Part shown: in pieces, positions 46,040 through 58,081 of the stretch
Position numbering within the stretch: position 1 is the stretch's first letter
Layout of the letters: each line of letters begins with the position of its first letter
Origin: Annona cherimola
Lineage: Eukaryota; Streptophyta; Magnoliopsida; Magnoliales; Annonaceae
DNA: 64,000 nucleotides
Assembly (NCBI GenBank): GCA_030490835.1
Contig: CM059973.1
Span: forward strand, 54,874,008 to 54,938,007
Direction of reading: 5' to 3'
Notes under the pieces: model-generated
What the model was told of the DNA's origin: nothing
Database searches by the model: none
Seen by the model: the letters and a program-made list of their open reading frames with translations, nothing else
Translations under genes and position numbers: made by a program

Positions 46040-47240
46040 AAACAAGGGATATGAGGCAAGGAGGAAGGAAGAAGGAGAGAGAGAAAGAATAGCTTTGAAG
46101 TCATCCAGCCCAATCTCAACCTTTTAATTTTTTTAAAAAGGTTAGTGACAAGTTTATTTTGCTTAATCTTAATAGGAAAAGATAGATCTGGGCTATGTCA
46201 TGGTATTTAATGATAGTATCTTGCTATTAAGTAAATCCAATCTATGATTAAATGCATAAGCCGGATAATCCAAACTGTTAGATACGTGTGAAAGTTAATT
46301 TTCCATAAAGATATAATGTTAGATCATGTATGGAATTCATGATGGATGGTTAGAATTTGAGAATTTTCAATTATGTAACTGTAATAGGATTATTGTTAGA
46401 AATTATGATCAATTAATCTTAACTGTTGAAAATTTAATAAAAGAAGTCTTTTAATTATCTAGACCATTAAATTCAGAATAGATAGGTGGTGTGACATGAT
46501 CTATATATTATATATATGATTAGAATTGTGATTAGTTGTTTAAATTAACAATCATAATAGTTTATAAGTTAACTCTTATAATCTATATAGTAAATTTGAA
46601 ACAGAAAAAATATAGAAAAAATAGTAAATGAAAGATTTTTAGCATGAAAATATTTTTTGGAAACTTATGATACATCCAATAATAAATGACCGAATTTTGG
46701 TGTTAAAAACTTTAGTAACTTGTCAATTACAAATACTAGAAAATCAGCCTGAGCAGGGTAAAATGACAATCAAAACCAACTGTCTTAATTATTTTTTCAT
46801 AATTTTTATACAATAAATTTGAGGCTGAATATTTTATATGATATATCAAACATTATGAATATAACTCAGAAAATATAAAAATAAGATAAGTATAGGTAAA
46901 AACTAACATGATTGAATCACCCCTAAACACAACCCTGTTAAGCAAAATGAAAATACATTAAAAATAAAAATTATTAGTATTTTATGGTAGAATTATTTTA
47001 TTTAGTCAACTCGAGTAGTCATTGATTTATGGTAAAAAGTTTAGATATAAACTCCTTTATTTGATTATAAAGAAAAATTACAAGAACTCAAGTTTATCTG
47101 ATTTCAACAAGTGCGGGCATATAGAGGAATAATTAAAATGAAATTTTAAACTCAAATAATAATTGACCAAAGCAAAACGATAAGTGAAGATGGATAATTA
47201 TTTACTTAATCCATCAAAGTGGCTCTTTCGTTTCTTCTCC
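46040..47240 (-). repeat. Dispersed repeat family R, inverted copy
   Basis: The reverse complement of segments of 14260-15780 in the same order, with insertions and deletions. See that entry for matching phrases. No coding domain. Confidence 0.5.
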
Positions 47241-48007
47241 TTTGGATGATTAGACTATAATCCTGTCCAAATAGATTTAACCAGGATTAAATGGTCACAT
47301 AATAGATTTCATGAATATACTTATGAGATAAGAGAGGTGCTAAAATTATAGGACTTTATTTTCTGCAAATGGTTCTAAATTATAAGTTCAAATTTGATCT
47401 TAAGCTTAACTTAAGCAAACTAGAGTTGACTGATAAATCATATATGAATCATATAAATCATATATGAACATAGCACTATACCCTAAACCTAGCATTATAT
47501 ATACGTCAATCATATAAAATCTTGTAATAATGCCCTAGTAACAACCTCATGTATTTTTATATTTTTCTTATCTTTTATATTGGTCCAAGTGTATTTGGTT
47601 CATAACTTCATATACAAAATTTTATATAAGCATATTTATTTTGGCTAAATCTATTATGTGACTTGCATTTAGAATCATTTGTTTAATAAGAGATAAGTTT
47701 CTTTCAAATCAAGATATGTATGGATCTATGTAAGATAAACTTACTAAAATTGTTTGAGTTATATATCAATTTTAAAGTTATATTTTTAACATCTAAACCA
47801 TTTGAAATAACATTCCAGAGGGGTAAATGATTTTATAAAGGATTATTACATTCTAGCATATGTGAGTAAATTTAAGAATTTTTCATAACTTACATGTCAA
47901 TATATATTTTACGGTAAATGTGGCTCATGCATATCTTTGACGAATGAAACCTAGTTTGGTAGCCAAACAATGATGCTAAATATAATGGCAAAGTGGTTTA
48001 ACATTAT

Positions 48008-49395
48008 CATTAAGCTAGGTCAAAATTAGAAGTGAAAATAAGGTGAGATGGACCTGTGATCCGCCCTGATTTTACATAGGATTTGGATAGGAATTTTAAT
48101 TTGGTGAGGTTGGGTGAGATGGGATTTGAAACTTGTTCATCAATTTTAGAGGCGGGGTAAGCCAACCATATCTCTTCCAACCTTAATTGGCCCCGCCTCG
48201 CAAGATATCACTTGTTTTTATAAATCATATGGCTTACTTATGCGAATGTAGTTTTTTTAGGTAAATATATTTAATTTTACAACTTATTAATGTTAATATA
48301 GTTTATGTGGATATGTGTCTAACTTTATAACTTGTTTATATGGATAAATTTTTATTTTTTAATTGCATTTTCGTAGTTCAAGTTATATCCTTCACATGAT
48401 TTATCAATGAGATAAAAACTATTATCAATGTTGTTCACATCTTTCAAGAATGAATATTATTAATTTGCAATTTATTAATTTTTGTTATAATTCAAAATTT
48501 TACATCAATGTTATTTTTAGTGACTTTTGCAAATATGTCTACAAAGTCTGACCAATATCGCATCTATTTCTCTAAGTATATTGAAATTACAAATATACCC
48601 ACAAAGTTTACATAAAATAGCAAGCATATCCCTTCCGTCAAGACGCTGTTAGATTTTTCTATAAAATGACGTAAATACCCTTTGAACCAAGTGTTACATT
48701 TGCAATGTTTCCAAATTATATGTACATTTTCTATTTCATTAATTTATATATTTTTACCTATCTTGCTATTTTAGAATTTTTTTTACAAATATGCTCATAG
48801 TATTTGCAAAAACTACAAGTGTATCAGTTGGTTTAAAAGGAATTATCGTCATTTTACATGAAGATCTATTGACGTCCTAACGGAAGGGACACCATTGCAA
48901 TTTTACGTAAACCTTGTCGGCATATTTAAAATTTTGGTAAACTTGGAGACATTGATGCAATATTGATCAAACTTTATAGGCATATTTGTAAAAATTTCTT
49001 ATTTTTATTAAAAGTTGATACTCATATTTATCAATGTCAGGTTGCAAATAAAACTATTTTAAAATTTTGACTAATATTTTTTTATGGCCATTGTGCTTTA
49101 CTCTACAAAAAATATTGAAGAATTTAACTTTTAAATTTATTATACATGTGACTTTGTATTGATATTCATATAAATTCTTGAAATTATCACACTTTAACTC
49201 ATTTTTTTAGCTCGATCCATTGTTCCGATACCAATCTAAAGTTTGTCCCGAAACCTATTAAAAAAAAGATGGGGGTCAGACTAAGCTTGTCCCAACTTAA
49301 TATAAAAAGTATGGTTAAATAAATTTTTTTTTAAAAAGGGTTAGACTTAGGCACATCCTAACTTGCCCAATTTTCACCTATAATCGAACTTGATA
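48008..49395. mobile_element. Larger TIR element interrupted by a second MITE, tentative
   Basis: The left end 'AAATTAGAAGTGAAAATAAG' pairs imperfectly with the right end 'CCCAATTTTCACCTATAAT'. Sub-terminal 'GGCGGGGTAAGCC/CCCCGCC' and 'CTTGTCCCAACTT' wording resembles hAT-type MITE ends. The middle is taken up by the element at 48515-49005. Boundaries are approximate. Confidence 0.35.
48515..49005. mobile_element. MITE with ~100-bp inverted ends (CAAATATG...AAAGT type)
   Basis: Left 'TTTTGCAAATATGTCTACAA' followed by 'AGTCTGACCAATATCGCATC' pairs with right 'GATGCAATATTGATCAAACT' followed by 'TTATAGGCATATTTGTAAAA'. Deeper blocks also pair: 'CCCTTCCGTCAAGACG' with 'CGTCCTAACGGAAGGG'. No coding capacity. 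Confidence 0.65.
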
Positions 49396-50599
49396 AAAAT
49401 AAGTGAAACCCATAAGAAGGAATTTATTTGTTGGAAATGTTTCTACATTCCATAGTGAAAATGTTTAGTCCGGACCTCAGTAAATTGATTTTATAAAATC
49501 TAAATTATTCTTTTATTTGAAATAGTGTTGATATAATAAAAATTGAAATTATTTTTAAAATATATTTATACATGCACTAATCCAATATAAAAATTCTAAC
49601 AAATTATATATTGCGTGCACCATATTGTATGGTACAGTGTAATTATTATTTTTTTTTTTAAGAAAACATAGTACCTTCAACATGCTTCTTTATATTATGA
49701 TAGCAACTATTGATGGCGGAGAAGCCATCGAACAAGTATTGTTGAAATCCTTTGTGAGTATTGAAATTCTGTTAATAAGATAGAGATGCACCAATTTTCA
49801 TCTCTCATATTATCTCGTGGGCTAATGTGAGACATGGTTTTTTAATGAGGCATTTCATTCACCAAAATAACATGTTGGATTAGGCACGAACCTAAGTATG
49901 ACCCTTATTTAAAAATGATTGAGAATCAATCTAACAAAATAGTTTAATTGTCACCTAGAGTATAGCCCAGTGGAATTGACATTATGTGCGCGTAAGTATG
50001 ATCCTAATGTTGAGTTTGGAAGGAAGCAATTCTGTCCATGTAATAAATAAAAATGCTTTAATTTAAATATCAATTATAAAGTTACATTTTTAGCCTTCAA
50101 ATAGTATAAAATATTATTCCAATGTCGATAAATAGTTGTATAAGATATTTTTATATTTTAATATGTTAACGAAGGGATTTAAACATTTTTATAATTTAGA
50201 CAAAAATAAATATATTCGAAAATGTAGTTCATCTAAGAATCTAACTGCGATCATTTCTTAAATAGTATTAAGTTATATAATGGATGGTATATTAATTTTA
50301 TGATTGACGTGTGGGTTACATTTTCAACTAGTAACACATTATAACCAGTGGAATATTAAATCTATCATTGATGTGGCCCCATTTACGTTAACAGAACCTT
50401 AACTAGGGTGTAACTAGGTGCTACCCGCTATAAATAAGGTCTACAACGATAATAACTTTAAAATTCCACTAATTATAGACTTAATATCATTTATTTTTAT
50501 CATGGTACCAAATATCATTTAAATGAGAGTTTTGGATGGACAAATTTTGCATAAAAATAAAAATATATTCATATATAAATTACGAAAAATGTGTGTTTT

Positions 50600-51040
50600 T
50601 TGCATTTTAAACTTTTTAACTTTGCCTATTTGCATTTCCAACCCCCAAAGTTTAGCTGTTTGCAATTTATGCCTTGAAAATTTTATTTCCTTTGCATTTT
50701 AAACCCTAACTCATAACGATGTTAAAAACAAAATTTTGATGCAAAATGTCGTGAATATCCTCCAATATTTTTTTAAAAAAACTCGAATTGGTATTAAAGA
50801 TGAAGATATTGTTGGAGTCTCCAAAAACAAAATAGAAAAAGCCTAATAGTCAAGTTTAATATAAAAAAATTCTTTTTAAAATACCAGAGGGTATTTATGT
50901 TATTTTATATAAATTAACATTAGTTTTTAACACTATTATGGGTCAGGTTTAAAATGCAAAAAAACTTAAGTTTTTAGGGTTTAAAATACAAATAGTCAAA
51001 TTTCAGAATTTAAAATACAAATAGGTAAAGTTTTTCTTCA
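50600..51040. mobile_element. MITE with TTTGCCTATTTGCATTT ends, nested in an E/F-type repeat
   Basis: Left 'ACTTTGCCTATTTGCATTTC' pairs with right 'AAATACAAATAGGTAAAGTT'. Sub-terminal 'CAAAGTTTAGCTGTTTGC' and 'TTTAAACCCTAACTCATAA' pair with 'CAAATAGTCAAATTTC' and 'TTATGGGTCAGGTTTAAA'. The sequence on both sides (about 50360-50600 and 51040-51300) reads as one family E/F-type element, so this one inserted into it. Confidence 0.55.
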
Positions 51041-52396
51041 TGTAATATGATAACACTTTATATAAGCATTTCTTCATGTAAAATGATGTTTGAGATGATT
51101 TAAATTACTTCAAAATTGATATTTAAATCATATCATTTTATTATGTTAATTTTACACTATTTTTAGCTAAGGCATTTATGATTTACATGAAACTTAGCTT
51201 ACTGCTGAAACAAATCATTTTGATATAATAGAGTGTTTAAATTTTGATTTTATTATCAATGTGGAACCTATTTGTAATTTTCATCACTCTAGCTAGTTCG
51301 CAACTAGTGTATCCTACCTACTATCCTATATTAATATTAATATGATTGAGTAGTTTGTTGTCATCTTCATATTTTATCAAAGCTAATCTATCCAATAGTT
51401 TTATGATTAAATGTTTAGTTAAGAGAACAAAGATAATTCCCATCCATGACTTAATTTCTAAAAATAAGAATCACTTGAGAGTGATTTTAAATTCATTAAA
51501 AATAATTTGTTTATTATAAGGATTCACAAATTACTGATTGAACATCAAAGTCATCTAAAATATTCATCTAACTTAAAATGATTATTCTATATGATTTCAT
51601 AACATTTAATTTTGATACATAGATAAAAATGATTTACTAAATTTATACATTTGTTATACATTTTTAAAAGATTTGACTTAAGCACAACTCTTTCTTTATT
51701 ATGTAAATTCGCACAACTGTAATTGATATATTTTTCGTATTCTAACAAAATGAATAGTGTGAATCAAATAAAATGGATGGATTAGATTAAATATAAATTT
51801 TCAAGAGGAGATATGAAAGTAAATTCATAGGACCTACTATAAAGAAGCTGGACCCTATATAGTGACAATGAGTATGATAGATATTAATTTCATAGTCAAG
51901 CCGGCCATGAATGCACTTGAATATTTTCTTATATATAGTCATTAGATCAATGTTGATCCTTTGAATTTGGTTGCATTATGATCCCCTGAATTTGGCCGCA
52001 CTGTGCTAGCAATGCAGCCTGAATTTTTTTCTAAATTTTTTATATTTTTTATAAATATGCAAGGCCTCACAAATATTTGCATCGATGCAAAATTATACAA
52101 CTTTTCAAATTTTTTGGTATTTAATTTTAATTTTGAAAATGAACATAAAGAAAATGAATATTTGCACACGAATCCATTCCCAATTGGTTTATTTTTAAAA
52201 ATTGTAATATAATGCTAAAAAATTTTAAAATTATAAAATTTTAGAGGAAAGAAGATATTGGTAAAACGAACATATTTATAAAAAGCAAAAAATTTTAAAG
52301 GTATTTTCTAGCCAGAGGCATTGCTAGTATCCAATGGATCAAAACCCACATTGATTGGAAGGTGAGGTACAAAAAATACCGTTGAAAGGTATACAT

Positions 52397-52613
52397 GGTA
52401 ATTTGCATATATACCCACTTAGTTTGATAAAATTACAACTATATCCATATAGTTTCAGAAATTATAAATAACCTCACATAGTTTAATTATAATTACAAAT
52501 AACCCTCACGCCGTTATAACAACGTCATGACATGAGTATATTTGTAATTTTTAAAACTATGTAGGTTTATTTGCAATTTTATCAAACTAAGTGAGTATAT
52601 TTGCAAATTATCC
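52397..52613. mobile_element. Short MITE sharing ends with the 10.7-kb Pack-MULE
   Basis: Left 'GGTAATTTGCATATATACCC' followed by 'ACTTAGTTTGATAAAATT' pairs with right 'AATTTTATCAAACTAAGTGA' followed by 'GTATATTTGCAAATTATCC'. The ends match the inverted repeats of the element at 10693-14221, so the two belong to one terminal-repeat family. Length is 217 bp. No clear target duplication. Confidence 0.7.
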
Positions 52614-53218
52614 TTTTTTCTTGTACAAGAAACAAATAACACTGATGAAATCTACGTTTTGCGATATGATCATTTCAGTAACGCATAGCTTTGGGGTTTG
52701 GGTAAGAAACCAAGGTGGAGTGAAAACGACACGAAGTTTGAGCTCTGTTGTCAATACGAGCAATAGCTTGGTCGGCACCAGAGACGGTTTTAAAGGCAGC
52801 TTTGCCTCCCTTGTTAAAACTTGGAACAAAAAGATACCAGAGCTCAAATTGATATTTATAAATGACAAATTTCAGTGTCGCTGAAGTCCAGTTTCCTTTA
52901 GTGAATTGAAAAAAAAAAAAAAGAGTGATTCAATGCGACTAACAATAAATAGAAATTTAGTCTTTGAAAATAATTATAGTATTATTACTCACAAACCGTA
53001 GGCCTATAATCAATGTGCGATTATAATATCGTAAGACATCACATTAAGTTCAGAGTGGCTGAAAATGATTGCATGCAATCAGCTGCTCACAATCACATTG
53101 AAATGGAGCTTTTATTTTATAAGTATCGAAGTGAGGTGCATTGGAGATAATTTAAAAATGATAAAATAGTATAGAATAATCTCAACCATAAAATCGAATT
53201 AAAACAAGTAAATCAGTT

Positions 53219-53234
53219 ATATATATATATATAT
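53219..53234. repeat. Short (AT)n microsatellite
   Basis: About eight AT dinucleotides. Confidence 0.8.
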
Positions 53235-53536
53235 GATGATTAAAGATAGATGTACGTTATTACTGGGTTTTAGTTCAATTGAGCCTCAATGGTTATGCTC
53301 GCGTTGCCTTTTTTTACGTTTTTGCACTTATACATGAGTCTAAGCAAGAAACTTTTATAAATAATTTTTTTATTTTTAAAAATCTTGAATTAAAAAAGTT
53401 CCTTTTCTTGCTCCAGCACATGCAAAAGGGGTATTTTTATTTTAGAAATTCAAAAAATATTTTAAAATGTAGAATTTCATATGTAAAAATTCCTTTGTTT
53501 AGGTTTGAAATGAGCTCAATTTTATGTAATTGGGTT

Positions 53537-54050
53537 GCATATAAATAGTTCCATATAAACTTTTTAAATTCTAAGTTTTTGATGTTTGATAGAAAATTCA
53601 ATTAATTCATTGTATTTAACATTATTTATTTATATAGAAGATTAAGTTTCATCTAAATAAAATATATGCATGGGCTATATGTACTAAAAAATAAGTACAT
53701 TCTGTTATAAAAAAATAAGTACATTCATGTATAAATTGAAAAAATGTTTAGATTCATTCAAATACGAATTAAAATATAATAGCGTTTTATAAAATCACTT
53801 ATCCATATAAAAATGATATTTTAGATGACTTAGATATTGAAAATATAACTTTAAAATTAAATCATTTTATTACGTTGATTTTACACATTTGTAAATGGGG
53901 CAATGCACAATAATACTAGACAAGTGAAAAATTTTTTAAGATTTTATAAATAATTTTAAATATAATAAATAAAGTAGATTCTTTCGTCAATCATCAAAAT
54001 ATTGAAAATGAAAGAAATTACGTTGAAGAGATGTTTTATAAAAAGGGTCC
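53537..54050. mobile_element. MITE family F, copy 3
   Basis: Core phrases 'TTCATTGTATTTAACATTAT', 'TTTTAGATGACTTAGATATT' and 'ACGTTGATTTTACACATTTG' match copies 1 and 2. An internal duplication repeats 'AAAAAATAAGTACATTC' (about 53685-53725). The ends are weaker. Confidence 0.55.
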
Positions 54051-54677
54051 CGTAGACCGAAAACATAAAAATAAAAATAAAAAATAAAAAAAAACAGCGG
54101 ATACCAGCGTCAACAAGAACCCATTATGATTATGCTATTATTATTAAACGAAATTACAATAGCGTTGGAGGTAGAGAAGCTAATAGGTGGTGGGAGTGTG
54201 CGTACAATGAGAAATAGATGTTATTTTCTGAGTCTATCAAATATCCGTCTTACCTACTCAAAGAATCAAAGAGTCGTCCATTAATTCTCCGCGTTTAATT
54301 TTTCGCTGGATCCGGCACATCAAGTGTCGCTTACAGGATGAAAAAGCCAGAGCATCCAACACGGCTAGCTCCCCAACACAAACATATCATTATTAATTAT
54401 TAATTAGGTGGACAACTTAATTAGCGGTTACACCAACAGTCTTCTCAATTCCATATTTTAATGCCCTAATTCTTCGCTAGAATATAATCAATTAAGAGAA
54501 GAGAACAAAGCAGAATCTCCCCCATAACTAATCATGTTTTTTTTGGCCGCAGACCCCAATTCATTTCCCCACCTTCCATGTATTGACCATCGTGTTTGTC
54601 TTAATCCCCAACGTGGTTTTTCATACACAGCCCTTGACCCTTCCCTTGATGGCTTCTTCCAAAAGGCTGTAAAAGTT

Positions 54678-55031
54678 GGATCCCGATTGCATGCGCCCGG
54701 GTTGCATGCTCCCGGGCGCATACACCTATTTTTTTAATTTTTTTTCAAAATTTTTTTATACAACTGTTAATATAAGTGTATTTAACATGTGTATAATTTT
54801 TTACCATTTTTTTAGTATTTTAGATATTTATTTTTTATTTTTGAAAATTAGTGGCATTTTTAATTACCTAAAATGCCACTGATTTTCAAAAATAAAAAAT
54901 AAATATCTAAAATACTCAAAAAAATGGTAAAAAATTATACACATGTTAAATACACTTATATTAACAGTTGTATAAAAAATTTTTGAAAAAAAATAAAAAA
55001 AAAGGGTTTATGCCCCATGCAATCGGGGTCC
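54678..55031. mobile_element. Fold-back MITE with perfect 9-bp target duplication
   Basis: The 354-bp element starts GGATCCCGATTGCATG and ends CATGCAATCGGGGTCC. GTAAAAGTT lies immediately outside both ends (54669-54677 and 55032-55040). The two arms are near-complete reverse complements of about 165 bp and almost meet around the central 'GTGGCATTTTTAATTACCTA'. The left end has an extra GC-rich duplication ('GCATGCGCCCGG' then 'GCATGCTCCCGGGCGCAT'). No coding capacity. The 9-bp duplication points to Mutator-type mobilisation. A derivative missing most of the left arm sits at 20586. Confidence 0.9.
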
Positions 55032-55040
55032 GTAAAAGTT

Positions 55041-57480
55041 GGGATATTGATAATGACAGCCTCCAAAATGAGAGATCTTTTACCATATTTTAAAGGTAAT
55101 TTTTGGATTCTAATACTTGTCTAGATCCAAAATATATATGACTGGTTTTGGATGACTAAAAAATTGGTACATTTGATGAGACAAGTGGTCCTGTCACATT
55201 GTAATTTTCTGATCCAAACAGTACTCACAAACTTGCAATGATATGATTTAAGAGAGTGGGGCTGGCTCTGGAAAGATCTATATCTGTCTGTGTGTTTGCC
55301 TGGACCTGGAAATGAACAAAGAATGTCAGTTTGGAATTGGATATTTCCTTTATCTAGCGAGAACTGCATACAACCATGGATCGGACGGACAGATGAGGTG
55401 GGCATTTGCACGGCCTCCAAATTTCGAAATTTTTTATAGGGTGGGCAATTTGCAATTTGCGCCCTCTCGAAATTTGAAATTTATTATAACCGCCCTTAAT
55501 AGTAATTCTGAGAATATTTTAAAGCATAATCAGTTTATGTGGGGATATTTGCACAGAGATATCTCAAGCTTGCTAAATTTGCGTTTTTTAATCCTCACGT
55601 CTCATATTTAAGATAGTTGGCTTAAAAAACCCATCAAACTCTACATGGGTTTGCTTTCTTATAAGATAAGAAAAGGATAGAATATATTTCTTGCTCTAAA
55701 TAGGCGATTAAGATAAATAAAGGAGATTTTGATAGTTTCATGTCAGAAGTGAACCTACGAATGGACAATTGGCGAAGGCTTAAATTTAGGAAATGTTCGA
55801 TAATGGATATTTTAGTGGGATCGTGGGATGTGGTGGAGAGTAAAAAAAAATTTTAAAAATGGTATGATTTATAGGAAATAATAGGGTAAAATTAGAATAA
55901 ATAAGTTTGATAAATATAGTTAGAAGGAAAAATAATTAGAATGTGGGGATAAAAATGAAAAATATAATTATTAATTGAGAAAATTATTGTCTTGGGAAAC
56001 TGTTTCTCATTTCACCCCATAAGTGTCTCAAAACAAATGTCCCCTTAAAGACATCCAAAGTAAATATAAATCTTAAGGGACAAAAGTGCAAATCTAACAA
56101 ACATGAGGAACTGATAAGGAAAAATCTCTGGGCATCCATCGCTTCGATCAGCTGGGTGCAGCTATATAGCTAGCCATCAAATCAATGGCTAGGATAATGA
56201 TAATGTGAATGGAACCACTGCCTGCAAGCAAAATTGCATTCATGGTCCACCTGAAGTTGATGTCACATCTGGGCCACCCATTTTCTTCAATTTGCGGTTA
56301 ACCTTTTAAAACCGTTGCAACGTGGACAGCAACTTTACCATCATGGGGCTGATTGGGTTGTTTTTAATCACCACTGTTTGCACTTTACAGCCCAGAATAA
56401 CCTGCTGCCTAATAATTAGCTAGATAGCAAATCCAAGCTTTTGCTAATGACTTCCCGTGCATGTACAAACCAATCCAAGATCTCCCCCACATAGGCAGAC
56501 CCCACAATGCCACACAATTCCAACATCCAAGCCGTCAATCAGAAAAGCCTGACTGCGATGAATATTGGGCCCCCAAATTTTGGTTTGATATGTGCACTGG
56601 ATGCATGTGGATTAATTACTTAATTATTGTCTAGAATTCTCTTCCAAGAAATAGGTTTTCCCATGGCCGTTTGGCTGGTGTTTCAAACACTATTTGTGAG
56701 AAGGAGTAGCACCCATTCTACAGCACATAGGACTTAAATCAGACTGTCATATGTATGAATGGACCATTAAAACAGAAGCATTTGCCTCTTCTCACCATCG
56801 ATTTGATGTCCACCAAAGTGGGAACATGCAAAAGCTGATATTTATCCGACCCCTGTATTGGCACTGGCTTTTCCCATTTTAACCACCCACTCAATTCATT
56901 CATTTATGTGTATTGAATCTTCTTAATTGGCACACCTACCTACTATTCATCGTCTACCGTCCATCACGGTAGGAATTGAAGCTTTTAAAATTAATTAATG
57001 GGTTTAAATGGAGGGAGGGTTTAAGAGCATCTGTAGGCACATAGACAAGGAAAAGATCTACTGTCCATACCTTTGGAGACATTCTCTCATTTGGGCCTCC
57101 CCCATTTTCCCTTTTCCTCCCTTTTCTTACACGGAAGGTAAAAATAAAAAATAAAGGATACAAGATCAAACAAAAACAAAAGAATTACAGGAGAGAGATC
57201 CTCTAAGAAATTAACCACGCAAGCAAAACGATTAAGAGAGAATTGAATGAGGTGAGAGAAATTAATTAACTTCCCCATCTCCCTCTGGAAATTTTGATTT
57301 TGATGTGGGTTTGTTTATTATCACCCCATGAGATTTTTGGGCCCTTTAAAAAGCATCAAAGATCACGATCGCAGCTCCTTTTTGACCAAAGAAACACCCC
57401 CAAAAAGACTGATAATACAAAATAATCACGCCAAGCTCAGTCGTCACAAGCCATCTATCCCAATCTCACTCTTAAATTCT
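55041..57480. other. Intergenic region upstream of the BG1-like gene's 3' side, no gene recognised
   Basis: Mixed-composition sequence with fewer transposon signs than elsewhere. Short frames (55121-55420 minus, 55312-55611 plus, 56954-57169 minus) show no domain. The stretch 56100-57480 is close to the only gene and looks like ordinary host intergenic DNA. Confidence 0.4.
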
Positions 57481-57988
57481 CACAATCATGCCCAATGACG
57501 CCATGCTCTGATCTGAGGGGCCCCCCTCCTCTCCCCTTCCCACACAACGCAGCTAAAGCAGAAGCCTTTAAGCTTCAATTCCCTCCCCATACCTTTCTCT
57601 CTCAGGCGAAGATCTGTCTTTCTTTCTACTCCCCCCTACTCCAAAATTCTATAATTACTAATATTCTTCTTCTTCTCCGCTTTTCTTCTATTCCCATTTT
57701 CATTTCTGCTTTTTTTCCCCCTTCTTTTGAGATCGATCGACGCACCAAAACGTGTGAAAGAAACTCCAATATCGAATCTATATCTTTTTTTTCCCCCACT
57801 TTTATCCAAATTGCTTATTTCCAACGTCCGCGTCAGTACTTAGAAAAGTAATGAATGGGGTCCGCCCATTTTAGTATTGGAGCTTTTATGGGAAAAAAAC
57901 AGAAAATTAAATGCGAATAATTCAAAATGGATGAAAAATCGAGAGAAGGAATTAAGGACTTGAACAAAACCCGAAAATAAAAAACCTG

Positions 57989-57994
57989 TTTATT
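57989..57994 (-). terminator. Candidate polyadenylation signal of the BG1-like gene
   Basis: AATAAA on the minus strand, about 90 bases downstream of the stop codon of the gene at 58082-59350. The position is reasonable for a plant near-upstream element, but AT-rich DNA produces such hexamers by chance. Confidence 0.4.
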
Positions 57995-58081
57995 ATCCAA
58001 ATTAACCCAAAACCCACAATTAGAAAAGTATACCAAGTGAACCCCCAGTAATGATTTTGGATTTTTTTTAAAATAAAATTT

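Noticed and set aside
52608..52868. Minus-strand frames over 52620-52880 as a gene or processed pseudogene
   Set aside because: One frame reads protein-like for about 70 codons ('NKGGKAAFKTVSGADQAIAR'), but I do not recognise the family and there is no start, splice or tail context. Not enough to call.
57495..57851. 118-codon plus-strand frame next to the BG1-like gene
   Set aside because: CT-rich composition, no domain, and it lies just beyond the 3' end of the BG1-like gene. Looks like chance opening in pyrimidine-rich DNA.
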